A stretch of 64,000 bases of DNA from Vespula vulgaris (taxonomy: Eukaryota; Arthropoda; Insecta; Hymenoptera; Vespidae). Position 1 is the first letter of the stretch. Each line of letters starts with the position of its first letter. The stretch spans positions 6,379,501 through 6,443,500 of the forward strand of contig NC_066592.1 of the NCBI RefSeq assembly GCF_905475345.1, written 5' to 3'. Below, piece by piece: positions 23,032 to 35,476 of this stretch. A program made the translations under genes and the position numbers. The notes beneath the pieces are model-generated. The model saw nothing but the letters and a program-made list of their open reading frames with translations. It did not search any database and was not told where the DNA came from.

Positions 23032-25166
23032 TTAATCTTTCATGGATTCTTCAGTCACTTGACTTGGTGATTCATTATCAGATTTCTTCTTTTTACTTCC
23101 TGACACAATATCATCAATTCTCAAGAGTAAAATAGCAGTTTCTATGGCGGTTTTATAAGTTTGTAATTTAACTGAAAGTGGTTCCCAGATTCCACGTTCT
23201 TTCATATCAACCAATTGTCCTGTTTCTCCATCAATGCCCCAAGTTGTTCCTTCTGTAGTGTGTTTTGCACGAAGTGCTGTCAATGTTCTAATAGTATTTG
23301 CTCCACAATTCTGTGCCAATGTTCTAGGAATTATTTCTAAAGCATGTGCAATTGCCTTGTATGGCCATTGTTCAACACCAGCAAGACCTGCTGCTTTCTC
23401 AGACAAAAGACGAGAAACGGCCATTTCAACAGCACCACCACCTATAATAGATGTAATCATGAGATCATAACTCAATTGAGATCATTATATCTTATTATTA
23501 TGTTAAATTTAATATATTTTATATACCTGGTACTAGTTTAGGTTCTAAGAGAAGATTCCGTGCAACATGTAAAGCATCTTGTAAGTTTCGTTCAGTTTCA
23601 TTCAGTACATCTTTACTAGCACCTCGTAAAATTATCGTACAAGCCTTAGGATCTTTACAATCTGCAATAAAGCAAAAGTATTCATCTCCTACTTTTTTTA
23701 TTTCCATAAGCCCAGCTTTAGTTCCAACATCTTCTTCTCTAAGTTCTTCAGTACGATTTACTACTGTTGCACCACAAGCTCTTGCTACTCTATTAATATC
23801 ACTTTTTCTCAAACGGCGAATAGCAGAAATTCCAGCTTTTACAAGATAGTGTTGGGCTAAATCTGAAACACCCTTCTCAGTGATTACTAAATCTGGTTTA
23901 ACTAAAATGATGTCTTCACAAATTTTTTTTATATGTTCTTCCTCCAGTTCCAAAATTCGTGTAAAATCAGTATCTTTTAATATTTCAATATTTGTTTGGG
24001 ATTCTCCTTTCTTATATTCTAAAGGACAATCTAATAAAACAATCCTAGGATTTTTTATATAACGTCTCATTTTTGGATGTGTTACATCCTTATTAAACAT
24101 AACACCTTTAAGAACAGTGCTATCTTCAATAGATCCTCCAGGAATTTTTTCAACTTTTGCATAACGCTTAATATCTATCTCTTTACGGCCATTTTCTTCT
24201 AAGATTACAGTACTAACTGCATCTAATGCGATCTGACAAGCTAATTTAGCCCAACGCCCTATAAACTTGGTGCCTACACATGAGTTTATCACTTGAATCA
24301 ATTTATTGCGATCATTACAATCAAGATCCATACTGACTTGTTCATTTAGAATTATCACCATATCTTCTAAAGCTTGTCGATATGCCCGTATAATAACAGT
24401 AGGATGCATGCTTTGTTCTAAAAATGGCTCTGCAGTAGCCAAAATTTCTCCTGCTAACACAATCACAGAAGTTGTACCATCTCCAACTTCTTCATCTTGA
24501 GTTCTAGCTATTTCAATCATTGACTTTCCAGCTGGATGCTGTACTGTAATTTCACGAAGAATAGCATTTCCATCGTTTGTCATAACAATACCACCCATTG
24601 GATCCATTAACATTTTTAACATTGCCTGTGGGCCCAGACATGTTCTAATGACATCTGCAATTGCCTTTATAAAAAGAAATCAATCTTTATACCTTTAATA
24701 ATAACAATAATAAAATAAAATTGGTATTCATACGATGTGTGTGTGTGTATATATATATATGTATATGTATGTATGATTATATTATTTTTTTGCTTAATTA
24801 AATACGTGTAAAGAGAAAAAAAAATCAAATTTTAAATATATTCAATTTATAGCTTTCGATAATTTTTGAAGAATTTGCAATATTCACACACAAGTGCACG
24901 TGGGTGTGCCAAGACGAAAAAGTCCATAAAAGGAGTTTCATGATCGCGAATTATTCGACTTTAAACCACTTACTTTTCCTGCTTGAATATTCTCTTTTTG
25001 TACCTTTCTTCCTGTCTCTCGTTTCGTATTCTGACCTGCAATGATCAAAGCACACGACATTGCGTTAAATATAATTTTCGTTTCGATTTGACAAACAAAC
25101 GCTAATCGTGTTCATGATTTTCAACTTACTCAATACTACAATAGGAGCAGCTCCTGGTCCAAACAT
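23032..25166 (-). CDS. CCT3: T-complex protein 1 subunit gamma (CCT3/TRiC), 548 aa
   Basis: Subunit of the cytosolic ring chaperonin that folds actin and tubulin with ATP. Exons (minus): 25166-25130, 25035-24974, 24664-23527, 23441-23032, together 548 aa, the usual length. It starts MFGPGAAPIVVLSQNT. Group II chaperonin motifs are present: TCLGPQAM, DPMGGIVMTNDGNAILREI, EVGDGTTS in the ATP site, VITEKGVSDLAQHYL in the apical domain, and WGIDGETG near the C terminus. The tail is charged (SGSKKKKSDNE). It is divergent from TMEM59, 892 bp apart, and the two may share a promoter. No odd features; an ordinary housekeeping gene. Confidence 0.98.
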
Positions 25167-26058
25167 TTTTTCGACCTTCAATTAATTGTAAAGTGAAACA
25201 AATAAACAATCTTCTTTTATGTTGAAATACTAAATACACTTAGTAGTCTTTTTCGACAAGAATGGAAAAATTAATAACGAACCAACCTCGCACCAATGGA
25301 TTAGATACCCACAAACGCCGACAAATATGAACGAACCCAATCGCGGGTAATACGTTATTCAAATAAGATGTTCATAGTACGTTCTAAAATCACGAAATAA
25401 GGTCGTTCTGTGTTGTTATCTTAATATAAATTTTATATATACCTATAGCAAAAAGTCTTTTTATCTGTAGCAATAATGCTATAAAATGAATAACATAAAT
25501 AAAAACACTTGTAAATACAATGAATGTACCATGCGAATGCGCAATATCAACACTTCATGTTATTAGTCATTTAAAACGCAAGCTATAATTTATAAAAAAT
25601 TATTGAAAACATAAATATTGAATATATTATTTTTTTATACAAGTATTTATATTAATAATAAAAATTAAATTCTACAAATGTATATCTTAAGACTTATTTG
25701 TATGAGTCATTTAAGCTTTGATCATAGAAACCCATCCTATAATTCTACATTAAAAAAGTTAATTGTAAATCAATATCACATTATAATATATCAATACATA
25801 TTATAATAACTATATTCACTTTCAGTAGATATGATTTTACAATGTAGTTGAAATTATTGAAATTTTACAAAATAAAAAATAGTAATTTACTATATGGTTT
25901 ATTTCCTAAGAGAATATGGCTGGTGACGATATTAGCGCACCTATCGACAATAAGAGTATAACATTTAGTTTTCAACTATAGTTTCCTATATGGGCTTGAC
26001 CTCCCTAGTAGGAACAGTCAATTCCTAAGTACGAATTGTTAGTACAGCTCGAATTAAG
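25167..26058. promoter_or_regulatory. divergent intergenic region CCT3 / TMEM59
   Basis: 892 bp between two start codons on opposite strands; must hold both promoters and 5' UTRs. No specific factor site was identified with confidence. Confidence 0.5.
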
Positions 26059-27445
26059 ATGAAAAAGTATAAAGAAAGTGCTATCTTATTAATGTTATTT
26101 CTAATAAATATTGTGTATTGTAACATATGTTATAAGTTTTCAAATCGTGAAGATCCTTGTATCAATTTATGTGACAAAATACCACTTCCTTCCACAGACG
26201 TATGAATATTATATTGATTTTAAGAATTATAAATTTACTTCTATAATATAACTTATAAAAATTTTTGATTATATACGCATATTATTATTTTCATTCTTCC
26301 TTTCAGACCAAGTATATAACGTCTTGTTGTCAACGAGGCTGTAGATTTTTCAATTTAGTGGAGTTGAATTATGGACTTGAACCCAATGGCTTAAATATCA
26401 CTAAGGATGATTGTAGATCTTGTAAATTTAACTTCATTCTAATTTTGATAATATTCCACAAAAACATTGCTTAAAATTTTTATCATTAAGAATAATATTT
26501 CAGCTAACAGAATATGCATGACAATAACATTTAGAAATATTTTGGTAGCTATTAAATCTTTATATTTTTAATTAAATATTAGGCTTAAATAGTGTAGGAA
26601 ATAATGCTTGCTTTTATTTTTTTGTTATATTTATATAAAAAAAAGTAACTAAACTTTCTTTCAATAGCATGTATAGAAGCATATGAAGAACTACCAGATC
26701 GCTATGCTTGCACCACTGGTTGTGAAATTATGGCCAAACAACGTCTCTCCGACTTGTTATCACTCCTTTCTCTTACTCTTTATGTAGAGGAATATGTAGA
26801 TTCTAACACATTACTAACGTATCCTGATATACCAGAAAATGATATTCTAACAGACCCTGGTATTCGAAGAGAGCTTCTTCCAAGGTGGTGGGACTCCAAT
26901 GGGTTTAAATTACCTCAAACTTATATCAAAACTGTTCCAACGGATGATGGGGTACGTTTTATCTTTTAAATTTGTTTTATTAATTTAGATTAATTACCAA
27001 AGATGTTTTTTTAATATTGTAAGAAAGATTACTAATTTTTTGTTAGCAAATAATTTTCTTATAAATAAAATGCTTTTTAATAAGTAAACTCAATGCTGTG
27101 AAAATATAGACCATGGATTATGAAACCTCATCAGATAATACAGAAGAAACTGAATTAACTTCATCATGGATACCAGGAACCAAGTTGTTTCAGTATGCAA
27201 TGAAACGTGGATTACCAACTATACGCATTCTTTTTGTTCTAACATTTACAGCACTCTTAATTACAGCGTGTATGTATTTACATGCCATAGCTTTAAACAA
27301 AACATGTGATGATATAAGAGAATTTATTATTGATAAATTCAAAGCATCAGATAAGAATATATCATATATCCTAGATAAAGGACCATTTCATAAAAAGTAT
27401 AAATTTGATGTTAATGATAAATTGAATATTAACTTAAAAGTTTAA
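26059..27445 (+). CDS. TMEM59: transmembrane protein 59 homologue, 291 aa
   Basis: Type I membrane glycoprotein of Golgi and endosomes; the mammalian homologue modulates glycosylation and autophagy. Exons 26059-26199, 26307-26421, 26668-26951, 27110-27445 give 291 aa. The N terminus is a hydrophobic signal peptide (ILLMLFLINIVYCNICY). A Cys-rich luminal part follows (SCCQRGCRFF, CTTGCEIMAKQRLSDL), typical of TMEM59, then RWWDSNGF. A single membrane helix (ILFVLTFTALLITACMYL) precedes a basic cytosolic tail. I did not see a clear ATG16L1-binding motif as described for human TMEM59, so the autophagy role should not be assumed. Assignment rests on the cysteine pattern, length and topology. Confidence 0.88.
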
Positions 27446-27491
27446 GTAATCTTGGAGATTATTAAAATTAAATATATATATATATATTCTA

Positions 27492-27543
<52 letters not shown>

Positions 27544-29379
27544 CAAAAGTTTGAATAAAATGTATTTACATTACAGTTGCCCTTTATATACTGGCACTGT
27601 TAAAACGTTTGCTTCTTATAAGATGCTATCCAACGATCCATAAGTTAAATACAAGTTTTAATATGATATATATATGTAAAAATAAGCAATTAATTTAAGT
27701 CATTAATGTTTCATACCTTCAACTTTTATAAGTAACCAATTCAAAATTAATTATTCCAAGAAAGTATTAATTGAGTGCAATACTATAGAACACCATATAT
27801 GTTTAAAGTATTTCATGTGTCATAAATGTTCTTATATAAGTAGTTATAATTTTTGTTGTCTTGAAAGAATTATTATGCAATGTGATATTGATGCTTTTTA
27901 CATTCAATCAAAATAGTGAAAATGATTAATGTATGCACGAGATAGACTGGTTTAAAGACTGTATAATTTTTTTACCAAAAGCCATTAAGGATATATATAT
28001 ATTATTTTTAATATAATTTATAAAGTAAACAATTCTATAATAACCAATATAACAATTTTCCATAAATCACATATTTTATAGAATCAAACTATTCCTTTAT
28101 TTTTATCCATAGTAATAAAACATAAGTAATTGTATCTATGGGTATATCTATTGATAGAAATAATCTAGATTTATCATTTTTATGGGATATTATTGTGGTC
28201 CTAGATGGATAATTTGTTGATATTAGCTGTTGACTTTAAACATTTGTGTGACATGAGATTTATGTATTTAAAATAAAGTATTCATTAAAATTGATGGTTA
28301 ATATAATAAATCTTTTTCATTTTATAAAACTGACCTTATTATGTGGTATCACATGCTAATGAATAAAAAAGTTATTTTATACACATCTTGGCACAGCATT
28401 TATGTTATGTAATAATTATTTTCTAACAATTATAATGAAAATACAATAGTAAATAAAATTATATATTTTATAAATACAAAAGAATGATAATTGAGTATTC
28501 ATATGATATTACATAATTTACAGTGTTAAATAACAAGTGAAATGGCATAATATATCTATAACATTTTATACAAAATTAATATTTTTTTAACATTATCATT
28601 AGTACTTTCAAAATGCAATAATGAGATATCACCAAAAAAAGGGCAGTTTTCCTCTCTATCTAAAAGAGTAAGTTTCTGCTTGTAAAAAAGATTTTCAAAT
28701 ATTTTTACATTACTTATTACATGTTTATGAATGTAAAGCATGATAAATTAAACTAGTCTCATAAAGCAATAATTTCTAGAAAGCAGAAAACGAAGTTTTA
28801 TCTTATTAAATTAGTAATAAAAATATGCAATGTAGATATCAAAACATTTATTATACAGGAAGATATATCTGAAATTAATATATCGACGTTCCTTAAATAG
28901 AGTATCGAAAAGATGCTAAATATGTATCTTAGTATGTATTGTAACAAAAATAAAAACTATGTAATATTACCATAAGACAATTTTCTTATAAGACTGGCTC
29001 TATCTGTAAATTTACTACATTATTTAAACAGAATAAAGTCTTTAAAACCCTTGCTGTACGATATACAACAGAAGTATATAGCATACGACTTATGAAGGTA
29101 AGCATCTTTTAAACAGAGATGCTACAGTGTAACAAAGAGAACTGTTTTTCCACTCTAATTATATAAATAATCTCTATATTATGTATTAGGTTTTTTAAAT
29201 TTTTCAGACGTTATCACTTTTCCAATTCCGATTATCACAATATACATAATATGAAAAAATATCTAGAATTGAAAAAGAAATTAACGTAGAATGTGTAAAG
29301 TTAAGAAAATCGATCTGTACAACATATAGTGAGCATTAACATATTCCGATAATATTTTTTTAAAAATATTAAAATAAAT
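27446..29379. other. convergent 3' region between TMEM59 and the WH-PHD-SAM gene
   Basis: Both flanking genes end here. The DNA is very AT-rich with several AATAAA-type signals and a TA microsatellite; no coding exon recognised. Confidence 0.6.
27496..27541. repeat. TA microsatellite
   Basis: About 23 uninterrupted TA dinucleotides just after the TMEM59 stop. Confidence 0.95.
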
Positions 29380-31707
29380 TTACAACCAATAAAGCTTCGG
29401 ATCATCCCGTCTAACTTGAAGTTTTAAAACGTGTCTATAAATTTTTAGTGCTGGACCTAAGAGCAAATCAAGTCCACTTAACACGTCCGATCTTTTCATC
29501 AATAAAAGAGAATGACCATCTATATCCTATAAACATATAACAAATACGTGAAATATAATTACTTCATAATTAAAGCAATGAAATATATTCGTGTTACTCA
29601 CTTGTTGCCTGAATACTTCTGCTTCTTTTGGAAATAGTCTGGCAAAGTATTGATATACTTGCTCAGATGTCCAGTCCGAAGCATCAGGGATATTTGGATC
29701 GATTCCATCTTTAGTAGCATCGTCTTCCATTTGATCAGAAGATGCGCGAGCAGGCGACACTTGGGGGCTTAAAACAGGTGGTAATACAGGTGTACTTGAT
29801 GGTGTATCAGGTCGTGTAGAAACAAGACTGACAGTTTGATTGTTGTTCGTTTTTTGTTGCTTTTGAACGCAATCATTACATTGCCACCTTAAATTTGATT
29901 TTGGATTTATAACACGTGGTGAATGGCAACAATGATGATATGCTTCATCACAAGAGTAACAGGTAATTAATGGTCCCTATAAAACACAGAAAAATAATTA
30001 ACATATGAAAATAATTAGATTACTATTACAAAAAAAAATATTTCAACTTACAGCATCTGAAGTTTCACAACATATGGTACAAGTCTTACAACGTTCACAT
30101 TGCCAATTACTACCAGCCTTATGAATTATTTCTTCTGCAGTATAAATGCAACTTGGATGGGCTAAACAAATCAAAATATACACATATACCAACGCTAACA
30201 TTTATATTAATTTTAAAGAAAAGCAAAGATCCATAAAACTTACCTCTTACTGTACAATCTCGACAAGCAACTAATGCTTCTTGTTTTTCTTTAGCGCAAA
30301 GACTGCATTGTCTACAAGGTCCATCTTTAATCGGTGGTTTAACAGTTTCTTGAGGCTCCTGAATCGTAGCAGTTTTATTTTGAGTACCAGATTGTCTGCC
30401 ACGTTTCCGCCTTACAAGGTTGTTATCGGATGGGTCGAAGACTTTTTTTGCTCTCTGGAAAATGGTCTTCAGTTGAAATCAAAGAACAAAAAGAAGAGAT
30501 GGTATAATTGTTAAAGCAATAATAATTTCGTGTACTCAAGTATAATGAAAGAGTAGAAACAAACCTTTCTACGAGCACTACGGAAACCACCTACGTTGAC
30601 GTTGGATGGTGTGGGGGAAGGGTTCGTGGAACTCCTACCAGCATCTTCGTCGTCGCGATCTTCACTAAAATGTTCGTTGTCTTCTCTCTTTTCTTTTTGC
30701 GTGGAAGATTCTTCTTTATTGTCTTTGCGAAACTCTTCGAACTTGATCTCTATGTCCATAGGATCATCTGTCCTGACGAGTAGGCGTTGCTTACGTTCCG
30801 ATTTGGAGGACCTTTTGAGGTTATGGCACTGATTGTCCGTACTTTTGACGTCGTCCTTACGTTCGTCGACATTAGCTAGTGGATCTTCGGACTCCTTTGT
30901 TCGATCGCCATCGAGAGAGGTTTCTTCGGTACGATCTTGATTTTTGGTAAGGAGAATATCGAAACATTCTTCCTTCTTGCTCGACGCTTCTGGCTTCGGA
31001 CTCGCTTGACGCGAGGACCTCGGTGTATTCGAAGCCGAATCGGCGATAGTCAAATTCTCTGTCTCATCGAAATCATAAGGGCCACTAGTGGTCGAGGATA
31101 CCGTTTGTGAGTCCTTACGCCTGATGTTACCATTTTCGATATTCTCAAGGGTGAAGGTCTCACGATGCGTCGATTCGGTTGCAGTCGTCATGTCGGATGT
31201 CGCCACCAGCGAATAATTACCGTTAGAAAGACGCGTTAAATTCCCGCTCGCAACTTCTTTCCCGAGGAAATCCTCAACCATACGTCTAGAGGTAGGATTC
31301 GAAACACCGTCGAGCAGCTGCTCGACCAATCTATAAGCCGGCACACCTTGATCAAGGTAATCCGGTTCCTCGACGACGAGCTCGGCAACCGCGCCAGCCA
31401 CCATCCCCGAATTCAGTTTCTCCTTTACGAAGCCTTCCGGTCGATTTTTGTAAAGTTGTAAACGCGACCACTTGGACGCGTTTCTATAACTTGTATTGCC
31501 TTTGTAATCGACCTGTATAACCTTCTCAGCCTCGATTAAGCGATGAAGATCAGCAATCGTATCTCGCACGTCTACCGAGAACTTTCGAAGCAGGTAGTTA
31601 CAAATACGATCGGCATCGGGACGCGCCTTACGTCGGCGCAACTGATCTATCGCCTCCAGGATCTGCTCCTCGTGACGGATTTGCGTTTCCACCCGGTGCT
31701 GCTGCAT
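29380..31707 (-). CDS. winged-helix / tandem PHD / SAM chromatin protein (SAMD1- and KAT6-related), 661 aa
   Basis: Exons (minus): 31707-30565, 30454-30244, 30161-30052, 29976-29602, 29526-29380. Residues about 5-80 form a winged helix close to SAMD1/atherin and the KAT6 N terminus (RRRKARPDADRIC, YKGNTSYRNASKW), which in those proteins binds unmethylated CpG DNA. A second helical block (about 100-170) follows, then a long acidic Ser/Glu linker. Two adjacent Cys/His zinc modules (CRQCSLC, CRDC, WQCERCKTCTIC, CYSCDEAYHHCC, WQCNDC) look like the tandem PHD pair of KAT6 and DPF proteins. A C-terminal SAM domain ends the protein (DASDWTSEQVYQYF, DGHSLLLMKRSDVLSGL). No acetyltransferase domain is present. 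I start at ATG 31707 because upstream is GA repeat. Role inferred: nuclear histone and CpG reader. Confidence 0.85.
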
Positions 31708-31738
31708 CCTTCCGTGTCGCGCTGTTACCACCCTTTGC

Positions 31739-31822
31739 CCTCTCTTTCTCTCTTTTTCTCTCTGTTTCTCTCTCTCTCTCCCTCTCTCTCTCTTTCTCTC
31801 TCTTTCTCTCTCTCTCTCTCTA
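31739..31822. repeat. CT/GA simple repeat next to the start codon of the WH-PHD-SAM gene
   Basis: Pyrimidine tract of CT and CTTT units (GA on the gene's sense strand), ending about 30 bases before the ATG at 31707. Confidence 0.9.
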
Positions 31823-32086
31823 CTTTACTTTTCCTTCCTCGTTCACTCGCTTTATTTTACACTCTTTACCGCGCACGTTCGTTTTCTTGAAGGTAACGAC
31901 GACGTGCACGTCTTCTTTTACACCTCTGTAAAAGTTATTTTCTTATATCACTTAGCGATATCAAGGGTTACAAAGAGCTGCTCGATCCCGTCGGCTTCCG
32001 CGTATTATCTTTAGGTTCAGAGCTCTACGCGCGTTTTTTGTCCGGCCGCACGCGTATTCGCGCTTCGACCTTTCCCCCCACCCCTA

Positions 32087-32090
<4 letters not shown>

Positions 32091-32173
<83 letters not shown>

Positions 32174-32175
32174 CT
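32091..32175. repeat. CT microsatellite followed by CTAT repeat
   Basis: About 32 CT units (32091-32155) and then five CTAT units. Confidence 0.95.
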
Positions 32176-34630
32176 CCCTTTTACTGTCTCTCACTCGTGC
32201 GGATTCGCGCGCCTGCATCGGATCATCCTCGCGCGAACAACCAAGTTAAAATCTTTTCCGTTCTCTTCATGATAACGTATTCCCTAAGACTGCATAAAGA
32301 CAAACACAAGAAACAAGGTCGTTGAATAATGTCGCAGCGGTCGTGCAATGTCTCTTCTTGAACTCGAGATCTGTCTCGCGTAGTAGCTCCTCGTTCGTTA
32401 GATCGACGTGCGCAACGTTATACCGTCAACTTGCCGCGAGAACGAGAAAACAAGAGAAAAGTAGTCCGACGGATGAAAAAGTCCAAGAGTGTCGCTGCTC
32501 GTCGACGAATCGAAGGCGAAGGCGAAGGCGAAGGCAAAAAAGAAAGCGTAAATCTCGAAGAAACGTGTGAAACGCGCAGAGCACAACTCGGTTCGATGCG
32601 ACCAAAAAGCGACATCGATTGCGACGATCAACGAAGTTCAATAGCGTAGCAAAGTCCGTAGCTCGTTCGAACGCGCGAAGCGGCACTTTGCTTCTCCTCA
32701 CTTCTCCGCTATACTCGTGCCGATTCTCTTCTCTTTCTCCCCCTCTCTTTCTCTCGACGTTGTCGTCGTCGCCGTCGTCCTCCTCCTTCTCCAACTCCAA
32801 CTCCACCTCTACCTCTTCCTCTTCCTCTTCCTCCTACTCTTCCCCTTTCTCCTACTCCTACGGGATCTCGCAAGCGATCGCTCGTCGCTCGCTCGTACGC
32901 ATGGTCGATCCTCGAAGGAGTTTTCGAATCGCAAGCACCGCTCGCGCCCTTCGTCCGTAGCCCGCGCGCGCGCGCAAGCCGGAGACCGCTGCCGCGCGCT
33001 GTACGAGGGAGGGAGAAAGACGGATACAACCGATAGCCGATGATATTCTCTACGAAAGTCAGTTAGCTCGTTACGTTGGATCGCGCGTTGAAGGGCACTT
33101 TCGAACGAAGTCTTTTTCCTTTTTTCTTTCCGTACTTTGTCCCTTCCTTTAGCAGCGCAAACACGACGAACTTAGCAACCCAAAAGAATGTGCGAAGGAA
33201 GACGTACGTGTTCGCCGAATAATATCTGTATTTTTTTTTTTTTTCTATTACCTCTATCTTCCCTGTCTTCTCTTGTATTTCCACCTTCTCTTAATCCTTC
33301 TCTCTCTCTCTTTCTTCTTTTTTCGGTATTAAAAGTTTCAAGAAGGAGGGTTGTGCTCTCGTAAAAGGGACAGTGTTTCCACTCGATCTTTCGGCCGCAC
33401 AACACGCGTTTTACTCTCGCGCATACGTATATAGTGTCCTCGGTAAGTCACGCCGGGGGCGACGTGAGCAAAGAAAGAATCTCGGTTGCGCGCGGTCGTC
33501 TCTGTCCGCACGTCGTCGGTCCACGCACCGTCTCGTATCATCGGCGCGCCACGATCGCGCCTCGTTCTTCGCGCTACCTCTCTTCTCCTACTCTCTCTTT
33601 CTCTCTGTCTTTTATTCTCACGGTGTCGATTAGTTTTGCGTTTTGCAACTGATAATACGTTTCCTGAGCAACCGGGAAATTGAATAAATGGGTTGACGAA
33701 AGAACGGTGAACGAAGAAATGAGAGAACGAAAGAAGGAGCGAACGAACAACGATCTTCTCTCACGCGCGTCGCAAGAACGATTGCCAGCGGCCCACGGTC
33801 GTAGTTGCAAACGACGCGCAGGCAGAGCGCGCGCCGCACACCTACAAACGTCGCAACGCGTTCGGGTTCCACGGACAAATCTACATAAACGTGCATTTAC
33901 GTACTGGTATATTCCTGTGTAAGAGCGCGCATATATGTGTCTACACGACGAGTGTGTCGTGCAGTATACATACATACATATATATCTATATCTATATATA
34001 TATATGTATATAATATCTATATATATATATGCATGTGTATATTATACGTAGGTGCGTATGTATCTTTATGTACCACATGATACGTAATATTGCCGGTGCT
34101 CGGGCATATACATTTTTGCATACGTTAGGTGCTCTAAAATCAGGAGCGAGTGCTCGAAAAGTCTGGAGAACGTCGATAAAGAGCGCGTAACCCGGAGCTC
34201 CTCTGTCGCGCGCTCCTTACTACCGTGGTATGATCGGTGCGTTGATCAAGCTGAAATTACCTCGAATCTTCCTTGTCTTGCAAGACGCACGAACTCTACT
34301 CCTTCCTTCTTTCCTTTCTTTCGTTTGTACTTTTGCTCGCTACTATTCGACGCGTCGTCGATCCTCTTTTTGTCTCACGCGAGCAAGGTGCAGCTAAGCG
34401 AAGACGTGCGCGCGCGCGTTTATCCGCACACGATACGACGAGACGGTGACGGCACGGAGACGGCGACGGAGACGAAGACGACGACACAAGAACGACGTAA
34501 GCGCGAGACGCGCTCTTTTTCTTCTCGCGCTTCGCACGAACCGCCCGAGAAAGATCGACCGATCGACTCATCCGTACGAATCGTAACGCACTTCAACGTG
34601 CTCGATACGCTCTCTGGGTACCGCGCCGAT

Positions 34631-34685
34631 CCAGCGTCGATCTAGCGCCAATCCAGCGCCAATCCAGCGCCAATCCAGCGCCAAC
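34631..34685 (+). promoter_or_regulatory. tandem 11-bp repeat carrying CCAAT boxes
   Basis: Five head-to-tail copies of an 11-bp unit close to CCAGCGCCAAT. Copies 2-4 contain CCAAT (34648, 34659, 34670), copy 1 ends TCGAT and copy 5 CCAAC. An 11-bp period puts the boxes on one face of the helix. The position in GC-rich DNA suggests a promoter element for an NF-Y-type factor. Confidence 0.55.
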
Positions 34686-35476
34686 AATCTTGCGCTCGTG
34701 TTGTTAATGCGCTTGTAGTGTAGTAACGACTAACGACATAAGATATCTTGATAAGATTTAAGTGCGCTTTGCTCTACTGCATCACACGACATCGCAACAC
34801 ATTGTACCGCACCGTAACGCGAGCAAACGTAACGCACCGCGCCACGCCACGCCGGGTGCGGCTTTGACGCGAATATGGATGAGCGGAGCCGCGCTCGACG
34901 CTCTACGGTACACGCGGAGCGCGCTTCTGATAGTCACAGGAGGGGAAGGACGCAGCTCCGTCGACCGATCGAGCTCCTCCCCTCTCCTCGACCTTTTTAC
35001 CCCTACTTCTCCTAGATTTTCTTTTACCTGACTCACGGTCAAATACGAATGAAATACAATGTCAATTTTGAATTACGTACTTAATCTTCTTCAACCATCA
35101 AAATATAGCTTTTCCATTGTTTCCTTTTAGGAATTTATCTGAGTAACTACTTGCTCCTAACGGTACTACTTTTGTTACCTGCCCGATAATTACGGTCCTT
35201 CTAGCGGTATCTATCGTTTGTACAATAAAACTTTCCATTTTCTCTGATGATAATTTACAACACCAAATATCGACATGTGCACGTTGTCAGTTTATATTAT
35301 ATTACCAATGCGCATTGTGATTATATGGTCTTTTATTCATTTTTAAATGATTTTATTATAAAATGAATACAAAAATTTTACCTCGGAAAAAAGTATATGA
35401 CTAAAAGGAATTTGAAGAAAAAACATTAATGTAGTATATAATGATTTATGCGTTGATTTGATTTTCACCATAAATA

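Larger units (their letters stand above)
31708..35476. promoter_or_regulatory. GC/CpG-rich promoter-like region upstream of the WH-PHD-SAM gene
   Basis: From about 31.9 to 35.0 kb base composition shifts to GC- and CpG-rich, unlike the rest of the window. Overlapping open frames occur on both strands, as expected when stop codons are rare, and none shows a domain or clean exon borders. Contains CT/GA microsatellites, Arg/Ser-coding simple sequence, a tandem CCAAT array (34631-34685) and TA/TC repeats near 33.97-34.03 kb. Probably promoter and 5' UTR of the minus-strand gene; an unrecognised non-coding RNA is possible. Confidence 0.5.

Noticed and set aside
23234..24500. Plus-strand open frames over CCT3
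   Set aside because: Antisense shadows of a long conserved exon.
27446..29379. Short open frames in the convergent gap, for example minus 28556-28741
   Set aside because: AT-rich, no splice context, no recognisable domain; most likely UTR sequence.
31543..32325. Plus-strand open frames over the CT microsatellites (Ser/Leu-rich)
   Set aside because: They are translations of CT repeats or antisense to the well-supported winged-helix exon; no domain or splice signals.
32322..35042. Many overlapping open frames on both strands, some over 100 codons
   Set aside because: GC-rich DNA lacks stop codons; products are Arg/Ser/Thr low complexity, overlap each other in all frames and show no family match.
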